From Prevotellaceae bacterium UBA3849 (GTDB lineage Bacteria > Bacteroidota > Bacteroidia > Bacteroidales > Bacteroidaceae), in assembly GCA_002392645.1 (NCBI GenBank), contig DGHL01000075.1:314-35592 (forward strand): 35,279 bases of DNA, read 5' to 3'. This document shows, one piece after another, positions 22,781 to 31,233 of this stretch. A model generated the notes under the pieces. It made no database searches. It was not told the origin of the DNA and was given only the letters and a program-made list of their open reading frames with translations. Position 1 is the stretch's first letter. Every line of letters begins with the position of its first letter. The position numbers and the translations under genes were made by a program.

Positions 22781-22917
22781 AGAAAAAGCCCCGCACGCCT
22801 GTCGCAGGAGTACGGGGGATTTTCCGGTTTTTCATGGAATCGATTAAGTTCTTGTTATCAAGGTAAAAAGATTGTGTATTACTCTATGTCTGAAATAATG
22901 AATTATCTTTGTTTTCT
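22781..22917 (-). ncRNA. Possible small RNA, promoter and terminator without an ORF
   Basis: On the minus strand a TAACTTTG -7 element (22930-22923) is followed, about 100 bases later, by a nested hairpin with CCCCG/CGGGG outer arms (22789-22793 and 22813-22817) and CCTG/CAGG inner arms (22798-22801, 22805-22808), then a run of five U and further U-rich sequence. No credible coding frame lies between. The transcript would be about 130 nt. No Rfam family is recognised; the alternative is a long leader or simply the terminator of an upstream gene. Confidence 0.28.
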
Positions 22918-23001
22918 TGATGCAAAGTTACCAAGAAAATCATTCATGACATAGATTTTCCGTCTTTTCCTGCCTTGTTACTTGCGACAGACAATAAAAA
23001 A

Positions 23002-23039
23002 TGCGACAGATACGGCTTACTGCATCCATATCTGTCGCA
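23002..23039 (-). terminator. Terminator of the 59-aa peptide gene, second of a covarying pair
   Basis: TGCGACAGATA (23002-23012) pairs with TATCTGTCGCA (23029-23039) around a 16-base loop. On the minus strand it is followed by TTTTTTATTGTC, a good U-run. It lies about 70 bases after the stop at 23108. Relative to 21827-21862 a G-C pair replaces an A-T pair. Confidence 0.72.
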
Positions 23040-23107
23040 AAAGTTATCATGAGTGGTTTTTCCTTATCGTCAAACCATACCCTTCCGTGTCATTATTCCA
23101 TGTGTGG

Positions 23108-23287
23108 TCACTCCCAATCGTATGACCATTCACCGGCTTCCTTGGCGCGGGGCTGCTCATGGCCGCCGTCAATTACGGGGTTGATGTCGGCGTTGCTTTC
23201 AACGTTGGTAACGGTGCCGGTCATCAACTGCGACATGGTGCCCAGTTCCAAGACCTCCATTGAGGGATACTTATATTCTTTTTTCAT
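23108..23287 (-). CDS. 59-residue peptide of the Bacteroidales KYxxPxxEVxxL class
   Basis: The peptide begins MKKEYKYPSMEVLELG, continues with MSQLMTGTVTNVESNAD and ends with an acidic, aromatic tail (AGEWSYDWE). Short proteins of this shape (basic start, Y-x-x-P-x-x-E-V, an LM/S-T-G step, then an acidic tail) are common in Prevotella and Bacteroides, but their role is not known to me; a secreted or modified peptide precursor is possible. The ATG at 23287 is chosen because the longer frame starts at a TTG. A good terminator follows. It lies downstream of the GLUG protein gene on the same strand, separated by a repeat-rich spacer. Confidence 0.6.
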   Translation of the reverse strand: MKKEYKYPSMEVLELGTMSQLMTGTVTNVESNADINPVIDGGHEQPRAKEAGEWSYDWE

Positions 23288-23299
23288 TTTCAATTTCCT

Positions 23300-23535
23300 T
23301 TTTTGATCACAGATTACTCTGATTACATAGATTCTTATTTGACCACAGATTAAGACGGATTACACGAATTAGAATTCTATAATTCGCTAAATCGGGACAA
23401 AGAAATATTCTTCGACCACAGATTTCACTGATTACAGGGATTTTTCTTTAACAACGAATTAAACGAATTTTCTGTGATTTCTGTGAGAAACCAGAAACAA
23501 CGAATTATCGGTGAAATCCATGAAATCTGTGGTCG
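23300..23535. repeat. CCACAGATT repeat cluster with 15-bp inverted ends
   Basis: Multiple copies of the pattern ACCACAGATT-n-CACTGATTACA are scattered here (near 23307, 23341, 23415 and 23521 on either strand). CGACCACAGATTTCA (23413-23427) and TGAAATCTGTGGTCG (23521-23535) are perfect inverted repeats enclosing 93 bases that also contain AACGAATT-type direct repeats. It fills the whole gap between the peptide gene and the GLUG gene. A related pair forms the terminator at 29255-29301. Confidence 0.7.
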
Positions 23536-23544
23536 TTAAATTAC

Positions 23545-26500
23545 TTATTCTACTACTACCTTCTTACCATTGTGGATATATATGCCCTTGGCCGCAGGCT
23601 TGCCACTGAGGCGGCTGCCGTCGAGCATAAACCATGCGTCTGCATCGTCATTCTGCATTATGAATTCTGCATTATGAATTGCAGTTGCCTCCTCGTCGTT
23701 CTCTCCTAAGTCGATTACGAATCCTGTTATGCCCTTGGCGTTGACAGCGGCTGTCTCGTTTATCTTGAAGTATGCACGGAATGCACCGACGGTCACGTTC
23801 TGGTCAGGCCAGAAGAGTTTGTTGGCAGAGCCGAAGTAGATGTTGCTCTTGTCGTTGGCAGCAAGGCTTACGGTGCCGTATGTACCGATGAAACTTACCA
23901 TGCCGTCCTGACTGGTAACGGTGGTTGGCTCAGTGTTGCTTATGGCCTTAGTGGTGAATACAGGGTCGGTGATGTTGTCGTCTTCTGGCCACTTGATGAT
24001 GTAAGGCACACCAGCCTTGAGTTCCGTCACTGCATCGCCGAAGGTGAGGTGGAGTGTCTGTCCTGTTGTCTCATCGCCAGTGATGCTCGTTGCGGTCAGC
24101 TTACGCGCCACGGCACCGTCAAGTACGCTGCCCTCTATCTCAACGTCGAACGGCAGACAGATGGTGTTCCATGAGCCGTCTTTGTATAGCGTGCGACCGC
24201 GCAGTGTGACCGCAATGTTGCTCACATCTGGGGTGGAACCGCCTTTTGCCGTATGCTCTGACGGATTGGCGTAGGCATCAATAAGCGCCGTATTGTCCCT
24301 GTTGTCGAATAGGTGCAGGGCAGTATTGTCAAGTTCTGCCTTACCAGATGAGTCGGAGCCGTCAGTGAATATGCCATCTGCATCGTAATATCCTATACCT
24401 ATATTGAAAGCATTAGTGCCTACGAGGCAACTGTGGTAAGTATTGTTGCTCATGGTGCCCATGTTCATGCCCACTACAGCACCAGCTTGATTTACAGCAG
24501 GCACGATAGCACCGATGGCACGGCAGTTGGTAATGGTGCCATTAACGTTACCACCCACGATACTGCCGAAAAAATTACCACTGCTGACATTGCTCGTTAG
24601 CATGATAGTGACGGCACTGGTGCAGTTGGTAATGGTGCCACCATTATTATAACCCACAATGCCACCGAAGTCTTGGTAATAACTTATCAAACAGAGAAGC
24701 GCGACATCTGACGCTACGTGGCAGTCAGTTACGGAACCACAATAGTTATAGCCCACGATGCCGCCAGCAGCATTATCTGCACTGATACGGGTGTCTGTCA
24801 GCGTCACGCCGCTCACCTCAGCACCTTCACCAAGTTGGCAGAAGAGTCCCTGGCTGTCATCGTTTTTATATATGCGTATGCCACTGATGGTGTGGCCATC
24901 GCCAAGGAAGTGACCGGAGAAGAAGTAAGAACATCCTATAGCTGTGTAGTTGTTCTCGGTGCTTGTAGTGTCATTCCATGCACTGGTGTGCTCGTAGCAG
25001 AGGTCGTTCATCAGAAGGAAATACTTTCCTTCATAACTGCTCACGCCGCTATTCACACGGTGCGCCAGCAGGTCGAGCTGAGCCGTAGTATATATCTTAT
25101 AGGGGTCGGCCACAGTTCCGGCATATACAAGTTGCCAGTCGGTAAGCGCTCCAAGGCCAACGGTCACATTCACTGCAGGCATAACGAATGAGTTATCATA
25201 GATGATAGAATCGTTCACAGTGTAAAGCTTTATGTATCCGTTTTCAGCATCGGGTCGTCCAGCCAGCTTGATGGTTGTACCCTCCTTATAGTAAGGTGTA
25301 CCGTCGAATGTGATTGCCGGTGCAGTTATGGCAGAGATACCATCCTCAAGTGTCAGAGGGTAAACAGGCACTATTATGGCTGAAGTAACAGTCGTATTTT
25401 GAGCAGGCATGGTGAAAGCCGAGCCGCTGATGACTTCATCATTTACAATATATCCCTCATAGATATAGCCTACAGGCGGTGTGCCTGTAAGGGTAATAGT
25501 TGTGCCTTGCCCACAGAAATTCCTGTCATTATGGGTAATGACAGGCTTGGCAGAGATGCCGTCAGGGAGTGTTAGTAAATAGCCTGGCACAGCTCCGTCG
25601 TTGTCTGTAATGTCAGTGACTATCGACGTATTGCCGGTATTCTGGGCTATGCCCACCCCTGTGGCATTCTCCACGCCTGCCACGGTGCAACCGTAATAGT
25701 AGTTGTGGGCATAGGAGGCACGACCGAGGGTAGTGCTGCCTATTTCTGACGCAATGGCACCGTAGAATTTGTAGCCTCCACTGCTGGCGGCATAGGGGAT
25801 GACGGCACCGACGACGAGATTGTCCTCCAACGTGGCTATAGCCTGATTTGTTATCATCGTCTGATTGTAGTTACTGCCTGCTATGCCACCGCAGTATTTA
25901 GGCGTGATGCCGGCGGCTGCGCTCATCTGCACGCTGCTGACGCAGTGGGTGACAGTGCCGCTGTTATAACCCACGATGCCTCCGTAGGAGAAGTTCGGCT
26001 GAACGATATGGATGGCAACGTTGTCGGTGACAACACAGTTGGTGATGGTGCCGCCCTGAGGGGAGTTGTTATAAATGGTGTCGCCATTATAAATGGTGTT
26101 GCCATAATAACTGGTTTCGCCATCATTAAAACCCACGATACCGCCTACCCTGCTATAGCCCACGATACGAGCATCGTTAAGGGTGATGCCCGTCACGACG
26201 GCGTTCTTGCTGATGCATCCGAAGATGCCCTTGTTGCCATCAACCCCGGTATTGCTGCCACCTGCATAGATGCGTATGCCGCTGATAGTATGGTCCTTGC
26301 CGTCGAAGTGACCACGGAACGGGCGGTTCCATACAGAGTTAATGTAATAGCCTATGGGGGTGTAGTTGTTCTCGGTGCTCGTGGTGTCGTCCCATGCGGT
26401 GGTATGGTTGTATGTCAGGTCGGCGCCAAGCTGGAAGTAGGTGTCCTTGTAGGCATTGCCATTGTTCACGCTGTCAGCCAGCTGGTCAAGCTGCGAGGTA

Positions 26501-27705
26501 TATTTGATAACGTATGGGTCGGTTTCCGTACCGCTGCCCGTCCATGGTATGAGCGTAAGGTCGGTGTCAAGTCCGATGGTGGTGTCGGCGGCAGGCATGA
26601 CAAGAGTATCGCCGTCGATAATCATGCTTGTGCCGTTTACTATAAGGGGATAAGTGTAGCCCGCAGGAGCGGCAGGCTGACCATTGTCGAGGGTGAGTAC
26701 AGTGCCATGGGCGTAGTAGTCAGTGCCGCTGATATTTACAGAAGGGGCGGTGGTGGTGGTGATACCGTTGGTAAGCGTCAACGTGTGGATGCTGACGGCT
26801 GCGGCGTTGTCGGTGATGTCGGCAGCATGGCATCCCACATTGAGGGCATTGGCGGTGCCGTTCACCGTGCAGTCGATGTAGTAGTTATTGGAAAGGTTTG
26901 CGTCATTGGTGCTAAAGCCCATGATGGCACCTGCCCAGCCACTGCTGTCTTTTACCTTCGCACCGATGGCGAGGTTGTTGCTTACCGTAGCCCCTGGGGC
27001 GGCTCCTCCCAATATGCCGCCGTACCCCTCGCAACCGCCGAGACCATACTTAATGGCAACGGTGGCAGAGCTGATGTTGTTGCTTATGATGGTTGTCTTG
27101 GTGTTTGCATAGCCGGCAATGCCTCCTAAACGGTCGGCATTTGGCTGAACAGAATAGACTGCCACGGTGCTGGTGACGATACAGTGGTCAATGACACTGT
27201 TACTGCTACAATTTGCAGCGATGCCGCCGGTGTAGCTATAGCCTACGATGCGGGTATCCGTAAGTGTGAGGTTCTTGACAGTACCTCTGAGGACACCGAA
27301 GAGTCCTAAATTCTGACTGGTTGCATTGTTCTTATCCTTGTAGATACGAATACCGCTGATGGACTTATCGTTACCATCGAACGTGCCCCTGAATGAATTG
27401 GAGGTGGAGTTTCCGATAGGCGTGAAGTTGTTCTCAGTGCTTGTAGTGTCATTCCATTCACTGGTGTGCTCGTAGCAGACATCGTTCATCAGCTTAAAGT
27501 ACGTGTCGGTGTACTTCGTGCCGCTGTTTACGTCGTCGGCTAACTTGTTGAGGTCATCGGCGGTCGTAATCTTGTACGGGTTGTCCACCGTTCCCTCGCC
27601 TCCGCTAAACAATACAGTCTGCGCCCACGCTGTCATCGTCATGAGCATCACGGCCAGCATCATCGCTGTCCGTTGATAAAAATGTCTGGTCAGTCTTGTA
27701 ATCAT
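23545..27705 (-). CDS. Giant GLUG-repeat surface protein with T9SS-type C-terminus
   Basis: A 1386-residue exported protein, signal peptide to about residue 29 (AVMLMTMTAWAQ). It consists of three long modules beginning near residues 38, 390 and 867, each opening with a DPYKI-type start, a D-x-L-A-x-x-V-N-x-G stretch, W-N/D-DTTSTENN-Y/F-TPIG and then GLUG-type beta-helix repeats (GISGIRIY, GGIAGY, GGIVGYN, with V-T-x-C steps). Between modules sit strand-rich repeats (GYIYEGYIVNDEVISGSAFT). Residues about 1165-1340 hold a conserved domain with GSWNTICLPFDVEI. The extreme end, GSRLSGKPAAKGIYIHNGKK, matches the C-terminal sorting signal common in Prevotella T9SS cargo. Likely a surface adhesin or carbohydrate-related protein; exact ligand unknown. 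Confidence 0.85.
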   Translation of the reverse strand: MITRLTRHFYQRTAMMLAVMLMTMTAWAQTVLFSGGEGTVDNPYKITTADDLNKLADDVNSGTKYTDTYFKLMNDVCYEHTSEWNDTTSTENNFTPIGNSTSNSFRGTFDGNDKSISGIRIYKDKNNATSQNLGLFGVLRGTVKNLTLTDTRIVGYSYTGGIAANCSSNSVIDHCIVTSTVAVYSVQPNADRLGGIAGYANTKTTIISNNISSATVAIKYGLGGCEGYGGILGGAAPGATVSNNLAIGAKVKDSSGWAGAIMGFSTNDANLSNNYYIDCTVNGTANALNVGCHAADITDNAAAVSIHTLTLTNGITTTTAPSVNISGTDYYAHGTVLTLDNGQPAAPAGYTYPLIVNGTSMIIDGDTLVMPAADTTIGLDTDLTLIPWTGSGTETDPYVIKYTSQLDQLADSVNNGNAYKDTYFQLGADLTYNHTTAWDDTTSTENNYTPIGYYINSVWNRPFRGHFDGKDHTISGIRIYAGGSNTGVDGNKGIFGCISKNAVVTGITLNDARIVGYSRVGGIVGFNDGETSYYGNTIYNGDTIYNNSPQGGTITNCVVTDNVAIHIVQPNFSYGGIVGYNSGTVTHCVSSVQMSAAAGITPKYCGGIAGSNYNQTMITNQAIATLEDNLVVGAVIPYAASSGGYKFYGAIASEIGSTTLGRASYAHNYYYGCTVAGVENATGVGIAQNTGNTSIVTDITDNDGAVPGYLLTLPDGISAKPVITHNDRNFCGQGTTITLTGTPPVGYIYEGYIVNDEVISGSAFTMPAQNTTVTSAIIVPVYPLTLEDGISAITAPAITFDGTPYYKEGTTIKLAGRPDAENGYIKLYTVNDSIIYDNSFVMPAVNVTVGLGALTDWQLVYAGTVADPYKIYTTAQLDLLAHRVNSGVSSYEGKYFLLMNDLCYEHTSAWNDTTSTENNYTAIGCSYFFSGHFLGDGHTISGIRIYKNDDSQGLFCQLGEGAEVSGVTLTDTRISADNAAGGIVGYNYCGSVTDCHVASDVALLCLISYYQDFGGIVGYNNGGTITNCTSAVTIMLTSNVSSGNFFGSIVGGNVNGTITNCRAIGAIVPAVNQAGAVVGMNMGTMSNNTYHSCLVGTNAFNIGIGYYDADGIFTDGSDSSGKAELDNTALHLFDNRDNTALIDAYANPSEHTAKGGSTPDVSNIAVTLRGRTLYKDGSWNTICLPFDVEIEGSVLDGAVARKLTATSITGDETTGQTLHLTFGDAVTELKAGVPYIIKWPEDDNITDPVFTTKAISNTEPTTVTSQDGMVSFIGTYGTVSLAANDKSNIYFGSANKLFWPDQNVTVGAFRAYFKINETAAVNAKGITGFVIDLGENDEEATAIHNAEFIMQNDDADAWFMLDGSRLSGKPAAKGIYIHNGKKVVVE

Positions 27706-27803
27706 CTTTACCTTAATTTATCTGATTATATTATACCTTTCTCAAGATGAGGTTTTCTGTTATACCTATATTAACTGTTTCAGGATAATTTGGCTTCTGA
27801 CTG

Positions 27804-27811
27804 CAAAGTTA
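27804..27811 (-). promoter_or_regulatory. Promoter -7 element for the GLUG gene
   Basis: Minus-strand TAACTTTG, about 100 bases upstream of the start codon at 27705, leaving a leader of roughly 90 bases. Confidence 0.55.
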
Positions 27812-27843
27812 CGCATTTTTTCTGAAAAAAAATCATATTTGTC

Positions 27844-27875
27844 GTAAAAGCTATCATATTATATGGTAAAAGCTA
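27844..27875. repeat. 22-bp-period repeat array, locus 3 (one full and one partial copy)
   Basis: An inverted unit at 27844-27861 (GTAAAAGCTATCATATTA) followed 22 bases later by GTAAAAGCTA at 27866-27875. It sits in the divergent region between the GLUG gene and the HAD lipoprotein gene. No other feature is seen in 27876-27980. Confidence 0.75.
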
Positions 27876-27985
27876 AGGAGAAATAATGAGATTCAACTGA
27901 ACGTAAAATGGCATAGCGAAGGCGAATTTCGTTAATAAGTGATGTTTTTTTAATACCTTTCGCTCGTTTTCTCACGAAAAAGTAT

Positions 27986-27993
27986 TATCTTTG
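27986..27993 (+). promoter_or_regulatory. Promoter -7 element for the HAD lipoprotein gene
   Basis: TATCTTTG matches TAnnTTTG. The start codon at 28078 lies about 85 bases downstream; the leader contains an imperfect inverted repeat, ACCGGTA with TAACGGT, near 28013-28031. Confidence 0.55.
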
Positions 27994-28077
27994 TGGCGTA
28001 AATCGAAATGCCACCGGTATTGCTAACGGTATGACAAAAACAGATTAACAGATGGAATATACAAAGGAACAAGAACC

Positions 28078-29178
28078 ATGAAGAAACAAGCAAAGCTATG
28101 GATGATGGCCGCCATCCTTTTATTCTGCGGCACAACTGTACTGACATCGTGCGACAAGGACGATGATAACGCTGCCGTTGTCAAGCCTACGAAGGAGTAT
28201 TTCACACTGTGGAACCAGTGCGTGGCGCTGACTGCCTTGCAGGAGTATGTAAAGGACGTGACGAACCCGAACAGTCCTGATTTTATCAAGGAGGAGGATC
28301 GTATCGCCACGTTTGATATGGATGGTACGTTCGTAGGTGAACTATATCCTACGTATTTCGAGTATAACATGTTGGAATACCGTGTACTGGACGACCCAGA
28401 CTATCGTGACATAGCTCCGGAGGACGTGAAGGAGGCTGCACAGGCTATCAGGGACTTTGTAAGGGACGGCAAGAAACTGCCCGACCATTTCGACATGATA
28501 CACGCCTATGCTGCAGCGAAAGCCTACAGCGGCATGACGCTTGCCGAGTTTGATGCCTATGTCAAGGCATACGCCCAGCAGCCTGCCAACGGCTTCAGCG
28601 GCATGACCTACGGTCAGAGCTTCTACAAGCCTATGCTGGAGGTGTTTGACTACCTGAAGGACAATGGCTTCACCTGCTACGTCGTCAGTGGCTCAGACCG
28701 TTTCATCTGTCGTAGTTTGGTGGAAAGCATCGGCATACCATCCAACCGCGTCATCGGCATGGACGTGAAGTTGCGCTCCAGCAGTCAGGGCACGGAGGAA
28801 GGCGTCAACTACACCATGGGACGTGAGGAGGACCTCGTGCGCACCGATGAACTGATAATCAAGAATCTGAAGACTAACAAGGTGTTGCAGATTTCGCAGG
28901 AGATAGGCAAGGTGCCGGTACTCTCGTTTGGCAACAGCAGCGGCGACTGCGCCATGCACAACTATTGTCTGAGTAATCAGAAGTACCGCACCGCCACATT
29001 CATGCTTGTGGCTGATGATGACAGTCGCGACCACGCCGACCTGGCCGAGGGTGCCAGACGCGAGGCTAAATGGCGTGAGGCTGGTTACTACATAATCTCA
29101 ATGAAGAATGACTTCAAGACTATCTATGGCGACGGCGTGCAAAAGGTGGACTTCACATTTCCCGTAGAGAAGCAATAA
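28078..29178 (+). CDS. HAD-superfamily phosphatase-like lipoprotein
   Basis: A 366-residue lipoprotein, lipobox VLTSC with C25. The HAD nucleophile motif is D80-M-D82-G-T at the start of the domain (RIATFDMDGTF), motif II appears as YVVSGSDRF, and motif IV is represented by SFGNSSGDCAMHN. The helical cap contains YAAAKAYSGMTLAEFDAYVK. This matches phosphoserine-phosphatase-like HAD proteins anchored to the envelope. A periplasmic or surface phosphomonoesterase is likely; the substrate is unknown. The gene stands alone with its own promoter and a strong terminator built from CCACAGATT repeats. Confidence 0.87.
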   Translation: MKKQAKLWMMAAILLFCGTTVLTSCDKDDDNAAVVKPTKEYFTLWNQCVALTALQEYVKDVTNPNSPDFIKEEDRIATFDMDGTFVGELYPTYFEYNMLEYRVLDDPDYRDIAPEDVKEAAQAIRDFVRDGKKLPDHFDMIHAYAAAKAYSGMTLAEFDAYVKAYAQQPANGFSGMTYGQSFYKPMLEVFDYLKDNGFTCYVVSGSDRFICRSLVESIGIPSNRVIGMDVKLRSSSQGTEEGVNYTMGREEDLVRTDELIIKNLKTNKVLQISQEIGKVPVLSFGNSSGDCAMHNYCLSNQKYRTATFMLVADDDSRDHADLAEGARREAKWREAGYYIISMKNDFKTIYGDGVQKVDFTFPVEKQ

Positions 29179-29254
29179 GAACTACGAATTACGAGGATTT
29201 TAATATAACGACCACAGATGATGCGGATTACAAGGATTTTGCTTCGCGTTACAT

Positions 29255-29301
29255 AACGACCACAGATTTTAGGATATACTAAAGTCTGTGGTCGTTTTTT
29301 T
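29255..29301 (+). terminator. Rho-independent terminator made of CCACAGA repeats
   Basis: AACGACCACAGA (29255-29266) pairs perfectly with TCTGTGGTCGTT (29285-29296), and the inner TTTTAG/CTAAAG extend the stem; TTTTT follows. A further repeat copy lies at 29208-29219. It ends the HAD lipoprotein gene about 75 bases after the stop. No gene or clear signal is seen between here and 29430. Confidence 0.82.
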
Positions 29302-29430
29302 AACATCCGAAAATAGAGGATCGTCAGTTATCATATAGGATAAGTTACATCTACAAAACGCAAAATTACAAAGTTTTTTTCATATACACAAGTATGTATT
29401 CCACAAATCAATGTATCACGAAAACTGACG

Positions 29431-30741
29431 TTATTGTGACAATGTGTGAAAATATGACTCCACGGCGCATAGCGGTATGTTCTCCATCCACCCCTGATCA
29501 ACATAGGGCTTCATAGACACGCGTAAACCTTTCAGGTGCTTCGCGGCATGGTCAACGTTGATGAATTGTGATAGCGACTTGCTTTTCACGTTCTCCTCTG
29601 CCTTCACCTCTATAGGGACTATGCGGTCATCATGCTGGCAGAGGAAGTCAATCTCCATGGTAGAATTCTCTTTTGAGAAATAATATATGGAAGTATCAGG
29701 TATGCTTTTCAATTGTTGCAGTACATAGTTTTCGGTGAATGCTCCTTTGAACTCCACAAATGCGTTAGAGCCTAAAAGCATGGAGTTAGGACTTGCCTCT
29801 GACATACACGCCAGCAGTCCGCAGTCGAGCATATACAGTTTGAAAGCACTGTTGTCGGCATAGAACTTCAATGGCATGGCAGGCTCCTTTGTACGTTCTA
29901 TCTTATATATCAGTCCGGCATCGACAAGCCATTGTATAGCCGTCTCAAACTCTGCCGCACGTGCTCCCTTCTTTATCGCTCCGAATATGAACTTCTTGTT
30001 CTCCTTTGCCAGCTGCACAGGAATGCTCTCCCATACCTGATGTATGCGGCTCACCTGCGGCTTGGTATGCTTCGCTATATCGCGCTCGTAAGCATCAAGA
30101 ATCTCCCGTTGTATCTTCCTTACCTGTTTCACATCATGCGTGTCAAGGTATTTCTTCACGGCTTCAGGCATACCGCCTGTAAAATAGTATTCGCGAAGAT
30201 ACTCCGTCAGCACCTCGCTCATGGCGTTCATACCTTCCCAATCGAGATTTCTCACCATCTCCGTCAGCTGTGGTCGCCCGCACGCCATCAGATATTCGGT
30301 GAAGGTCATAGGATACATACGCAGTGTGGTGATTTTTCCCACGGGGTACGACTCATCCTCCCTGAGCGATATACCGAGCAGAGAACCAGCTACGGCAACG
30401 TGCAGCGTACGCATATCCTCACAAAAGTATTTCAATGATGCAATACCGTTGTGCGCCTCCTGTATCTCATCAAAGAAGAGCAGAGTCTCCCCTACCACGA
30501 TGTTTGTCTCGTAGTAACGCTCTATCTCCTTTATTATCCGCTCTGTTGAGAGGTCTCTGAACAGATTCTCCGCAAAAGCGTTTGCATGGCAGTTTACGTA
30601 CACCATGTTTTTGAACTCCCTGCCGCCAAACTCCCTCAGCAGATAGGTCTTTCCCACCTGCCTTGCACCCAGCACCACCAAGGGCTTATGCTCCGGGTCG
30701 TTTTTCCATTCCAAAAGTTCCTTATATGCAGTTCTCTCCAT
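29431..30741 (-). CDS. AAA+ ATPase with DUF4143-type C-terminal nuclease-like domain
   Basis: A 436-residue protein. The start at 30741 (MERTAYKELLEW) is preferred; the frame to 30801 runs through the promoter. Walker A GARQVGKT at 25-32, Walker B TLLFFDEIQE with D91-E92, then a sensor region (VAGSLLGISL). The middle holds a winged-helix-like stretch and the C-terminal DUF4143 domain contains MEIDFLCQHDDRIVPIEVK (about 365-385), the D-x(n)-E-x-K core of a PD-(D/E)xK fold. These ATPases occur in many paralogous copies in Bacteroidales genomes and their biological role is unsettled. It is divergent from a second ATPase gene, and four TGGGGGAAT repeats lie directly upstream of its -7 element. 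Confidence 0.9.
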   Translation of the reverse strand: MERTAYKELLEWKNDPEHKPLVVLGARQVGKTYLLREFGGREFKNMVYVNCHANAFAENLFRDLSTERIIKEIERYYETNIVVGETLLFFDEIQEAHNGIASLKYFCEDMRTLHVAVAGSLLGISLREDESYPVGKITTLRMYPMTFTEYLMACGRPQLTEMVRNLDWEGMNAMSEVLTEYLREYYFTGGMPEAVKKYLDTHDVKQVRKIQREILDAYERDIAKHTKPQVSRIHQVWESIPVQLAKENKKFIFGAIKKGARAAEFETAIQWLVDAGLIYKIERTKEPAMPLKFYADNSAFKLYMLDCGLLACMSEASPNSMLLGSNAFVEFKGAFTENYVLQQLKSIPDTSIYYFSKENSTMEIDFLCQHDDRIVPIEVKAEENVKSKSLSQFINVDHAAKHLKGLRVSMKPYVDQGWMENIPLCAVESYFHTLSQ

Positions 30742-30770
30742 ATTCCTTTGAAAATTAGTTCTTTCCGTTG

Positions 30771-30778
30771 CAAAATTA
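30771..30778 (-). promoter_or_regulatory. Promoter -7 element of the DUF4143 ATPase gene
   Basis: Minus-strand TAATTTTG, 30 bases before the start codon at 30741. The first TGGGGGAAT repeat abuts it at 30779, so the repeats overlap the -33 region. Confidence 0.65.
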
Positions 30779-30891
30779 CACTTTTCTTGGGGAATATACA
30801 AGAAAAACTACACTTTTCTTGGGGAATAAAATGTTAAAATCACATTTTTATGGGGGAATAATTCAAAAAAACTACACTTTTATGGGGGAAT
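30779..30891. repeat. Four spaced repeats of CACTTTTnTGGGGGAAT upstream of the DUF4143 ATPase
   Basis: Copies at 30779-30795, 30811-30827, 30841-30859 and 30875-30891, start-to-start distances 32, 30 and 34 bases, about three helical turns. The first two read CACTTTTCTTGGGGAAT and the last two have TTTATGGGGGAAT. A fifth copy, sharing 21 bases with the third, is at 33917-33944 with no ATPase next to it. The spacing close to the promoter suggests protein-binding sites. Confidence 0.78.
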
Positions 30892-30894
30892 GAG

Positions 30895-31105
30895 TATTCA
30901 ATTCTTCAATTCTTCCGCTCGGCGCTTCTTTGTCAAGCAAAGCATCATATAGTGCTGAGCGGCGACGCTTTCTTGCGCTCCATAGGTGCTCAGGCACTTC
31001 GTGGAGGTCTTGCAAAGAATCCTTCAATCCTTCAATTCTTCCGCTCGGCGCTTGCGACGCTTTGCTTTGCAAAGAATTCTTCCATTCTTCAATTCTTCAA
31101 TCCTT
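30895..31105. repeat. Degenerate TTCAATTCTTC / GCTCGGCGCTT repeats
   Basis: AATTCTTCCGCTCGGCGCTT occurs twice (30907-30926 and 31032-31051), together with many ATTCTTCAATTCTTCAATCC units and GCAAAG-rich stretches with partial inverted symmetry (GGCGCTTCTTTG with CAAAGCATC). It fills the centre of the divergent ATPase spacer and has no coding frame that I would support. Confidence 0.6.
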
Positions 31106-31113
31106 CAGTGGTA

Positions 31114-31207
31114 TTTTTGTCCAAATCTCTACTTTTTACCCACATTTGGACAAAAATCGCCTTATTTTCGTCCAAATCTCTACTTTTTACCCACATTTGG
31201 ACAAAAA
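31114..31207. repeat. Two tandem 13-bp-arm inverted repeats upstream of the second ATPase gene
   Basis: Arms TTTTTGTCCAAAT and ATTTGGACAAAAA pair around a 17-base loop at 31114-31156; a second copy with one mismatch lies at 31165-31207. A 41-base direct repeat (31119-31159 and 31170-31210) is exact, period 51 bases. It ends 26 bases before the -7 element at 31234. A palindromic, duplicated site in this position fits an operator; RNA hairpins are an alternative. Confidence 0.8.
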
Positions 31208-31233
31208 TCGTTGGTAGTTTGTTGAAAAAGAAT

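Noticed and set aside
22781..22830. tRNA or known structured RNA in GC-rich spacers
   Set aside because: No cloverleaf, CCA end or T-loop pattern could be drawn; only simple hairpins are visible here and in other spacers.
22757..22954. 65-codon plus-strand open frame
   Set aside because: It covers a hairpin with a U-run and has no recognisable start signal or protein character.
25945..27129. 394-codon plus-strand open frame
   Set aside because: It is fully antisense to the GLUG-repeat gene, whose repeats keep the opposite frame open; low-complexity G/V/A composition and no start signals.
30779..30891. TGGGGGAAT repeats as a short CRISPR array
   Set aside because: Spacing of 30-34 bases is tempting, but the repeat is short and imperfect, the intervals are AT-rich and similar to each other, and the set overlaps a promoter.
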